Assembly (NCBI GenBank): GCA_003650185.1
Contig: QMOF01000138.1
Coordinates: 1-6,244, forward strand
Length of the DNA: 6,244 nucleotides
Source: Chloroflexota bacterium
GTDB taxonomy: Bacteria; Chloroflexota; Dehalococcoidia; UBA2247; RBG-13-53-26
Direction of reading: 5' to 3'
In this document: in pieces, positions 1 to 4,111 of the stretch
Numbering within the stretch: the stretch's first letter is position 1
Layout of the letters: each line of letters begins with the position of its first letter
Notes under the pieces: model-generated
What the model saw: the letters and a program-made list of their open reading frames with translations, nothing else
Databases searched by the model: none
What the model was told of the DNA's origin: nothing
Translations under genes and position numbers: made by a program

Positions 1-95
1 CTCACCCTCAGGGTTGGGCTGAGCTATACCCTCACTGCGTCAGCACCCCCTGAGCTCCTCGGCCCGGGGTGAGACCTAACCTGGCATCGCCGCCA

Positions 96-121
96 ACTTG
101 CGCACGACGTCGTGCGGAAGT
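96..121. repeat. Near-perfect 26-bp palindrome
   Basis: The core at 101-116 (CGCACGACGTCGTGCG) is a perfect 16-bp palindrome. It is flanked by ACTT (96-99) and AAGT (118-121), which also pair; only the G/G pair at 100/117 is mismatched. It lies just past the 3' end of the ParB-like gene, and the TGA of that gene's shifted frame is at 121-123. No T-run follows on either strand, so a protein-binding dyad is more likely than an intrinsic terminator. A parS-like or repressor role is inference only. Confidence 0.6.
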
Positions 122-224
122 CAGGTTGGTCCGTGTGCCCTGCTTCCTGTTCCCTTCCTTCTACAGCAGCCTTGACCATTCGGGCCCCCGGAGCTGAGGG
201 GCGCCGTCACCACCAGCGCCTCGC

Positions 225-479
225 TCAGCCCGGGTTGGGGGGGGCTGCCCACAACCGGTGCCGCCCATCCAGCACCGTGCCATCATCCGATACCTCCAGC
301 GGCACTTTGACGGCTCTCACCGCGATGTCAGCGCAGAAGCCCTCCCACTCACTGTCGCGCATGTCCGGGATGAGACGGGCGAGTGGTTGCTGCTTCAGCG
401 CTTTGGGGTCCTTCACTGTCACCAACCGTGATCCATTTGTCACGGATCGTAGGGTGACGACCTGCGTAGGCCCAGCCAC
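225..479 (-). CDS. ParB-like N-terminal (ParB/Srx fold) domain protein, probably frameshifted at its 3' end
   Basis: This 84-residue product resembles the short ParB-like domains found on phages, plasmids and integrative elements. Residues about 34-79 read as the family core: a 'LIPDMRDSEWEGFCADI' helix region, the strand 'VKVPLEVSDDGTVLDG', and the signature DGRHRLWAA at 71-79, matching the DGRHRxxA nucleotide-binding motif of phage-type ParB-like proteins. The GTG start is chosen because AAGGAGG (486-492, minus) sits 6 nt upstream, inside the end of the preceding gene, whose TGA abuts this GTG. The frame then ends six residues after the motif, right at a run of eight C on the minus strand (G at 237-244). 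The frame reached by gaining one C or losing two reads PGLSEALVVTAPL, which resembles the strand that normally follows in ParB domains, and continues to a TGA at 121-123. So either the gene is frameshifted or the run has a sequencing error. The role (DNA binding, partition or nuclease-like) is inferred from the fold only. Confidence 0.7.
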   Translation of the reverse strand: MAGPTQVVTLRSVTNGSRLVTVKDPKALKQQPLARLIPDMRDSEWEGFCADIAVRAVKVPLEVSDDGTVLDGRHRLWAAPPNPG

Positions 480-755
480 TCATAGCCTCCTTTCCAACTC
501 TTCTGCAGCGTGCGCCTTACTGTGCTTGCGCCTCCTCCGCGCCTGCGCACTCTTCAGTGCCAAGCGGGTCATGTGCGCTTTCAACGCAGCTTCCGCGCGC
601 CTGTTCCTCTCTGCTTCGCTGAGATCAGGGTCACCCGGGATAAATCTTTTCATGAAACCCCGGCGCGCGGGGGCGGTCAGCTCTTTTGCATCGTACTTTG
701 CACTCTTCGCCAAACCGCCGAGCCTGCCCCGAAGCCTTCGCTCACTACTGTTCAT
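480..755 (-). CDS. Small basic conserved hypothetical protein
   Basis: This is a 91-residue protein (92 if the GTG at 758 is used), very rich in Arg, Lys and Ala and probably helical. It resembles short proteins of unknown function common on actinobacterial and related mobile DNA. Those have the pattern RLRGRLGGLAKSAKYD near the N-terminus, a central FMKRF..GDPDLSEAERNRRAEAALKAHM, and a basic LALKSAQARRRRK tail. Position alone suggests nucleic-acid contact or a partner of the ParB-like protein; no function is established. The ATG at 755 is preferred because GGGGAGG (761-767, minus) lies 5 nt upstream of it and only 2 nt from the GTG. Its start overlaps the last 11 nt of the AbrB-like gene, and its own end carries the ribosome-binding site of the ParB-like gene. 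This indicates one translationally coupled operon. Confidence 0.7.
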   Translation of the reverse strand: MNSSERRLRGRLGGLAKSAKYDAKELTAPARRGFMKRFIPGDPDLSEAERNRRAEAALKAHMTRLALKSAQARRRRKHSKAHAAEELERRL

Positions 756-930
756 CACCGCCTCCCCGCCGCGGTGGGCGGAGGACTATATCGTCGAACG
801 TAAAGGTGACCTCGAGCACGTCCGGGTCTCGATTGAGGCGCAGCCACCGCACCGGGACGATGAACATCTTCGAACCCGTCCCGACCGTTTTTAATTTGAT
901 ATCGATGACCCTTGACATCTCGATCATCAT
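745..930 (-). CDS. AbrB/SpoVT-like small DNA-binding protein
   Basis: This short protein has about 61 residues, or 57 if it starts at the ATG at 918. Its pattern follows the AbrB/MazE/SpoVT swapped-hairpin barrel: a first strand VIDIKLKTVGTGSKMFIVPVRWLRLN, in place of the family's 'kvG.s..v.IPk.w.e.l', then DVLEVTFTFDDIVLRPP, in place of 'gd.veve..d.ivirP'. Such proteins dimerise to bind DNA, as transition-state regulators or as antitoxins. Start choice is uncertain: GTG ATG ATG stand in tandem at 933, 930 and 927, another ATG is at 918, and only a weak GAGAG lies about 8 nt before 930. It is the first gene of a three-gene minus-strand operon, and the next gene overlaps its stop by 11 nt. As the promoter-proximal regulator it is the natural candidate to bind the palindrome at 979-993. 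The family call rests on pattern only, since the protein is very short. Confidence 0.6.
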   Translation of the reverse strand: MMIEMSRVIDIKLKTVGTGSKMFIVPVRWLRLNRDPDVLEVTFTFDDIVLRPPRRGGGDEQ

Positions 931-978
931 CACTTAAACTCTCGCATGAAGTGGGTGTGCAGTTATCGTACACGGCGA

Positions 979-993
979 TGTTTATCATAAACA
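979..993. promoter_or_regulatory. Candidate operator: perfect 7-1-7 palindrome
   Basis: TGTTTAT-C-ATAAACA is a perfect inverted repeat with a single central base. It completely contains the -10 hexamer (984-989) of the minus-strand operon promoter, so a bound dimer would block RNA polymerase. Likely ligands are the AbrB-like product or the divergent HTH protein at 1073-1510. The palindrome is seen directly; its regulatory role is inference. Confidence 0.6.
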
Positions 994-1012
994 CGCTACG
1001 CAATGATGTCAA
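984..1012 (-). promoter_or_regulatory. Promoter of the AbrB-like / ParB-like operon
   Basis: On the minus strand, TTGACA (1007-1012) is separated by exactly 17 nt from TATGAT (984-989). This gives 6/6 and 5/6 matches to the housekeeping consensus with ideal spacing. Transcription should begin near 977, leaving a leader of about 47 nt before the ATG at 930. It is the strongest promoter seen in the window. Confidence 0.75.
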
Positions 1013-1032
1013 GCCCCAGCGCGGTTATTAGG

Positions 1033-1041
1033 TGTTATAAC
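1033..1041 (+). promoter_or_regulatory. Possible extended -10 promoter for the HTH gene
   Basis: TGTTATAAC fits the extended -10 pattern TGnTATAAT with one mismatch. No convincing -35 box lies 16-18 nt upstream. Within it, GTTATAAC (1034-1041) is an 8-bp palindrome, and GTTAT also occurs at 1024-1028. The distance to the ATG at 1073 is suitable for a short leader. This is a weak call. Confidence 0.35.
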
Positions 1042-1072
1042 TGCAGCGCGACTGCACATCAGGGGGTGAGTA

Positions 1073-1510
1073 ATGCGGAAGGGTTACAGGTCAGAGGTCA
1101 AGGCAGAGGCTATCACCAGGCGCTATCAGGGTATGACCTGGCCGGAGGTACAGGCCGCCATACAGAAGAAGTTTGGCGTTCGGGTATCTGTCCGCCAGAT
1201 GCAGACGTGGTACCAGAACTACAGGGACAGTGATCACACTGAAGGGATGGAGTACATTGCCAGGGCCATAGAGATGGCGGCAAACGAGGCAAAACCATTG
1301 GCGCAGGCCAAAATGATCGGGGAGGTCTTTCCCCTGTGGATGCACCTGCTGGGTGAGCCGTATAACCTGGCTCCCGAAGAGGCGGCATGGGTCAGCACGC
1401 TTGTTGTCTTCGAGTCTCAAATTGGGAGGGACCGCCTGGACCAAGTCTGGCAACAGTATGTACGGTACCGCGACATGATTCAACAGTCAGGCATCAAGGT
1501 CAAGGGATAG
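1073..1510 (+). CDS. Helix-turn-helix protein of unknown role, divergent from the AbrB-like operon
   Basis: This is a 145-residue protein. Residues about 7-51 look like a homeodomain-like HTH of the transposase/terminase-associated type: 'SEVKAEAITRRYQGMTWPEVQAAIQKKFG' followed by a recognition-helix-like 'SVRQMQTWYQNYRD'. Residues about 58-138 are predicted mostly helical with many aromatic and acidic positions (FPLWMHLLGEPYNLAPEEAAWVSTLVVFESQIGRDRLDQVWQQYVRY). I do not recognise that part; it could be an oligomerisation or partner-binding domain. The ATG is supported by AGGGGGTGA (1061-1069), which pairs with the 16S rRNA tail through one wobble and lies 4 nt upstream of the start. It is transcribed away from the AbrB-like operon across a shared 142-bp intergenic region, so it may be that region's repressor or a structural/replication protein of the element. 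Confidence 0.7.
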   Translation: MRKGYRSEVKAEAITRRYQGMTWPEVQAAIQKKFGVRVSVRQMQTWYQNYRDSDHTEGMEYIARAIEMAANEAKPLAQAKMIGEVFPLWMHLLGEPYNLAPEEAAWVSTLVVFESQIGRDRLDQVWQQYVRYRDMIQQSGIKVKG

Positions 1511-1518
1511 TGGCGTAG

Positions 1519-1567
1519 GGCCCCTGGTAGAGTCTTGGAGGGAGGGGCCAGGGCAGCCCCTGCCCCT
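1519..1567 (+). terminator. GC-rich inverted repeats, possible terminator of the HTH gene
   Basis: GGCCCCT (1519-1525) pairs with AGGGGCC (1543-1549). A competing stem CAGGG/CCCTG (1549-1553 with 1558-1562) has a 4-nt loop. These begin 9 nt after the TAG of the HTH gene. No U-tract follows, so intrinsic termination is doubtful. Confidence 0.3.
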
Positions 1568-1657
1568 GCGGTGTGACGCAGCCAAGGGGTCGGTGTCCCT
1601 TAAGTGACCGGCTCCGGCGTGCCCTCGCGCTGCCTGATGTTGACTGCCTTCGTTCTG

Positions 1658-1909
1658 TTATAGCGCCGACCACACAATGCAGGTATCACGGTAAACGCGC
1701 TTGAACGGTGGCCAGCCCTGGGGCCTCATAGGTCCGTAGTATCCTATTCTGTAGATAGAAGAGCGGAGCTTAGCGATCGACCTGCTTCCCGGCCACACAA
1801 AGGCGAACAGGTCCCGACAAGGCACGAGTCGGCCCTGGTAGAATACCAGGCAAGTGAGCAGCCGGGACCCCGTCCCCGCGAGCGCTACCCGGTCGCCTCG
1901 TGCATACAC
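1658..1909 (-). CDS. Doubtful small ORF, possible winged-helix-like fragment
   Basis: This is an 83-codon frame starting with GTG. It has no ribosome-binding site at a sensible distance; GGAGAG lies about 16 nt upstream. The segment 'LVFYQGRLVPCRDLFAFVWPGSRSIAKLRSSIYRIG' faintly recalls the 'g..vsre.L...lWp......lr..i.rLR' spacing of response-regulator-type winged helices. That alignment is by eye and weak, and the rest (GYYGPMRPQGWPPFKRVYRDTCIVWSAL) is unfamiliar. It is on the same strand as the integrase and lies downstream of it. It could be a real accessory gene, a decayed one, or chance coding in GC-rich DNA. Confidence 0.25.
   Translation of the reverse strand: MYARGDRVALAGTGSRLLTCLVFYQGRLVPCRDLFAFVWPGSRSIAKLRSSIYRIGYYGPMRPQGWPPFKRVYRDTCIVWSAL
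1834..1850. repeat. Perfect short hairpin
   Basis: CCTGGTA (1834-1840) and TACCAGG (1844-1850) form a perfect 7-bp stem around GAA. The hairpin lies about 140 bp downstream of the integrase stop. It lacks a T-tract on either side, so it is at most a weak transcript end or a protein-binding dyad. Confidence 0.4.
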
Positions 1910-1989
1910 TTGCGTCCGACGCCACTCTCCAGGTCTTAGTATTACCCCCTTCCGTCGGTGTCCTGCAACTCGTTATACACACCACAACC

Positions 1990-2898
1990 TCAAAACCGGT
2001 CCCCCGGACTCAGGCGTCTGTGCGCTTCCCTGGCCCGTTCGTCGGCGGCGGATGCCGCGTACCTGGAGAGCATGGCCCGACTTTGCCAACCGGCGAGACG
2101 CATCAGGTCGGTCTCACTACCGCCGCTGGCCATCCAGAGATGCGCCCACGTATGCCTCAGCAAGTGGGTGTACTTGTTGCCAAGTCCGGCCTGGTGTGCC
2201 CGGTCCCTTACTACCTGGTAGATGCCAGAGGGGGTCATCGGACCGCGTCTGCCCAGCCAGAGTTCGGGACGAGCGGCGTCGGAGTGGGAGGCCCGGGCCC
2301 GGAGATAGCGGTCGAGGTCCCTGGCACACTTGCTGCCGAACGGCACGGTCCGGAGGCGGCGGCCCTTCCCCATGACGGTAGCAACCTGATTGTCCAGGTC
2401 CAGGTCGTCCACGGTAAGGCCGGCCAGCTCGTTACGTCTGAGTCCGGAATCGAGCAACAGCCTGATGATGGCCATGTCGCGCCTGGCGGCGAAGTTGCTA
2501 CCTGCGCACGCCTTCAGCAATGCCTTGATCTCGGCTTCCTTCAAGACCGGGGCTGGTTGCTCGGGTAGCCGTGGTGGCCTCATGTTCCGCATAGGCGACT
2601 CTTTGATTTCCCCTTCCTCGACAAGCCAGGCGAAGAACCTGTGCAGGCCCCTGTAGCGATTGTGGGCGGTAGCCGGTCTGCACCTGGTCAGCAGGTCCTC
2701 GATGAAGGCTTCCACGTAGTCCCTGTTTATCCTGGTCACTTCTGTGCTCATGCCTTTGGCCTTCAGAAACCGGGTGAACTGCTTGACGGCCTCGGCATAG
2801 GTCTCCTGGGTCTTCTCACTGGAATTACAGGCCCGCAAAGCCCGAATAAATGACGGAAGCAGGATCTCCGTAGATACGGCGGAATCGACTTTGCTCAT
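1990..2898 (-). CDS. Tyrosine recombinase / integrase (XerC/D-like phage integrase family)
   Basis: This is a 302-residue site-specific recombinase, full length for the compact XerC/D-like class. An N-terminal SAM-like core-binding domain (about 1-100: 'SFIRALRACNSSEKTQETYAEAVKQFTRFLKAKG...YRGLHRFFAWLVEEGEI') precedes the catalytic domain. All six catalytic positions are visible: R154 (SGLRRNEL), K178 (MGKGRRLRTVPF), H245 and R248 (THLLRH), W271 (LAGW) and the nucleophile Y280 (LSRYA). The enzyme should cut and rejoin attachment sites through a covalent 3'-phosphotyrosine. The ATG at 2898 is chosen over the one at 2925 because AGGGGGTG lies 6 nt upstream of it, while the 2925 codon has no such site and falls at or before the predicted transcription start. 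The gene faces the 3' end of tRNA-Gly about 97 bp away, so that tRNA is the likely integration target. Confidence 0.93.
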   Translation of the reverse strand: MSKVDSAVSTEILLPSFIRALRACNSSEKTQETYAEAVKQFTRFLKAKGMSTEVTRINRDYVEAFIEDLLTRCRPATAHNRYRGLHRFFAWLVEEGEIKESPMRNMRPPRLPEQPAPVLKEAEIKALLKACAGSNFAARRDMAIIRLLLDSGLRRNELAGLTVDDLDLDNQVATVMGKGRRLRTVPFGSKCARDLDRYLRARASHSDAARPELWLGRRGPMTPSGIYQVVRDRAHQAGLGNKYTHLLRHTWAHLWMASGGSETDLMRLAGWQSRAMLSRYAASAADERAREAHRRLSPGDRF

Positions 2899-2927
2899 GC
2901 CTGGCACCCCCTGACTTTTTGGCATAA

Positions 2928-2955
2928 GTTATCATCTGAAGATGCGGTCTGTCAA
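2928..2955 (-). promoter_or_regulatory. Integrase promoter with an internal dyad
   Basis: On the minus strand, TTGACA (2950-2955) and GATAAC (2928-2933) are 16 nt apart. Transcription would start near 2921, only about 20 nt before the ATG at 2898. The spacer contains CATCTGAAGATG (2933-2944), an inverted repeat with 5-bp arms that a repressor could use. The hexamers are seen directly; regulation is inferred. Confidence 0.5.
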
Positions 2956-2994
2956 GGGGCAAGATCAGGCAGGCTGTCGAATTAGGAAGGAAAA

Positions 2995-3066
2995 GCGGGA
3001 GACGGGACTCGAACCCGCGACATCCTGCTTGGAAGGCAGGAACTCTACCAGCTGAGTTACTCCCGC
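2995..3066 (-). tRNA. tRNA-Gly (anticodon TCC)
   Basis: This 72-nt tRNA folds completely. The acceptor stem GCGGGAG/CTCCCGC is perfect, the D stem is ACTC/GAGT with AGCTGGTA in the loop, and the anticodon stem is CCTGC/GCAGG around loop CTTCCAA, giving anticodon TCC. The variable region is 5 nt, and the T stem is GCGGG/CCCGT with loop TTCGAGT. No CCA is encoded; TTTTCC follows the 3' end. The 3' end points at the integrase and the gene is intact, as expected when an element integrates into a tRNA 3' half and rebuilds it. Confidence 0.97.
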
Positions 3067-3195
3067 AGGAATGGCTGAAAGAACCGATGCGCCACCCGCC
3101 CTCTGCGATCAGGCGACGACCTCCTTTCCCTCGGGCCTCCCGTGTTCAATAATACAACAGCCGCCTGCTGAACGTCCACCAGGTAACAACGAAGG

Positions 3196-3855
3196 TTACT
3201 GCCAACGTTTGGTCGGTAGAACCCTGGACGGCGTTTCTAGTCTGGCTTGGCCTTGTCCGGCTATTGAGTTGAGAAGCTGGGCCCAAGATCGGTTGGCATG
3301 CGGTTCGCTGGTGGCTGGAAGCGGTGCTTCCAGCCAGTCTCCATCGGCTTTGGCGGAGGCCTTCCCGGGTAGGCCGGCTACGGGTACTGGCAGGCGCTCA
3401 GGCACGGCTTCTTTGCTTCTGCGAGTTACCCAGAGATGCAGTCTGCCTGCTTCCCTGAGGTTGATGAGCCTGGCCATTCTATTCTCCCTTCCTCCCGCTG
3501 CAGGGCAATCGAGGTACTGTCTGCTTCCACCATCAAGTAGGGCACCTGCCGGCCCTCGCTCCAGGGAAGTACCCCGTCCTCAAAGAGCTCGGCCATCTGT
3601 CTCTCCTCCTCGTTTATCTGGTGACCCACTGTCCGGCCTACCAGACGGTGGATGGTAGTATGGGAAATACCCTGCGGCAAGGCAGCCTGGAGAATCTGGG
3701 CGCAGTTCCCGAAGGGCAGGTGGCTGGAGAGAAAGGTAGCCAGTTCCTCTACCCTGGGGCTGGCCTGACTCCTTTTCCTCAAGCCCAAGGCCTCATCCAG
3801 CAGGCAACGCGCCTTTGTCCTCTGCTATCCCGATATAGGCCCTCTTTGACCCCTC
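3196..3855 (-). pseudogene. ISLre2-family transposase remnant (internal deletion, frameshifts)
   Basis: Pieces of an ISLre2-type (UPF0236-like) DDE transposase lie in order but in three frames. At about 3810-3855, 'GLYRDSRGQRR' matches the 'RRLYRD..G.' strand that precedes the conserved core. A frameshift then leads into 'CLLDEALGLRKRSQASPRVEELATFLSSHLPFG...ISHTTIHRLVGR', followed by 'PYLMVEADSTSIALQREEGR' with the family VEAD-x-T acidic motif. At about 3480-3486 the sequence jumps to the C-terminal 'NRMARLINLREAGRLHLWVTRR...' in another frame, ending at 3196. The family is usually about 400-450 residues, so about 200 central residues, including the remaining catalytic acids, and most of the N-terminus are gone. 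It cannot transpose. It sits between tRNA-Gly and the trehalose genes. Terminal inverted repeats were not recognised. Confidence 0.75.
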
Positions 3856-4090
3856 ACAGCCCGTACTGACATGGCAGACGAGATGACCCAGACCATGATA
3901 TTCTTGAATCTGCTGGTGGCAGTGTATGGCTGGCTGGTACATCCGGTCGGGTGGGGGAGTGCGCTTGACGGTCTGGGGCTGCGCCATCGTATAGCTGCTG
4001 GTCCTGAGGAGCGTCAATGTGCTCGCCTACCGGGTAATGGACAGAATGCTGGAAAGACAGCCATCTCCGGCAGCTTCCGGTCCTAGTCCG
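3856..4090. other. Gene-free stretch upstream of the trehalose module
   Basis: I recognise no gene in this stretch of about 235 bp. Part of it may be the eroded N-terminal end of the ISLre2 transposase. Its right end must hold the promoter of the trehalose genes, but no -35/-10 pair near consensus is visible. Three TCCGG repeats occur at 4066, 4076 and 4087, about one helical turn apart. Confidence 0.4.
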
Positions 4091-4091
4091 G
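4066..4091 (+). repeat. Three TCCGG direct repeats at helical spacing
   Basis: TCCGG occurs at 4066-4070, 4076-4080 and 4087-4091, with 10 and 11 bp between starts. The last copy is just before the ribosome-binding site AGGAGGT (4095-4101) of the HAD-OtsB gene. Regularly phased short repeats can be activator or repressor sites, but the unit is only 5 bp and GC-rich, so chance is quite possible. Confidence 0.3.
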
Positions 4092-4111
4092 CTTAGGAGG
4101 TACAGGCGCAA

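Larger units (their letters stand above)
1511..1989. other. Sparse stretch between the HTH gene and the integrase
   Basis: No gene here can be assigned with confidence. The stretch holds a GC-rich inverted-repeat cluster just past the HTH gene, one doubtful 83-codon minus-strand ORF (1658-1909), and a clean short hairpin (1834-1850). No tRNA, attachment-site duplicate of the tRNA-Gly 3' end, or CRISPR-like repeat was seen. Confidence 0.5.

Noticed and set aside
1..73. Clustered short inverted repeats (CTCAG/CTGAG at 7-23, CTCACCC/GGGTGAG at 1-7 and 67-73)
   Set aside because: The arms are only 5-7 bp in GC-rich DNA at the window edge, and no gene or T-tract gives them a role.
869..884. TCGAACCCG shared with the tRNA-Gly T-loop, as a possible distal attachment site
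   Set aside because: Only about nine bases match. The sequence is inside the AbrB-like coding region, and the match does not extend to the acceptor end.
112..894. 260-residue plus-strand open frame
   Set aside because: It lies antisense to three overlapping minus-strand genes with good ribosome sites and recognisable domains. Its own product is low in family features and typical of a GC-rich shadow frame.
912..940. Plus-strand promoter-like TTGACA-N17-TAAACT
   Set aside because: It lies mostly inside the start of the AbrB-like gene on the other strand, has only a 4/6 -10 box, and would give a leader of more than 120 nt for the HTH gene. It may be fortuitous.
1900..2568. 222-residue plus-strand open frame
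   Set aside because: It is antisense to the integrase, whose complete catalytic set leaves no doubt about the coding strand.
3071..3658. 195-residue plus-strand open frame
   Set aside because: It is antisense to the ISLre2 transposase remnant, has no ribosome site, and gives a Ser/Pro/Arg-rich product with no recognisable domain.
3793..4017. 74-residue minus-strand frame as the N-terminus of the transposase
   Set aside because: Its sequence does not resemble the ISLre2 N-terminus. The family-like GLYRDSRGQRR in this area lies in a different frame.
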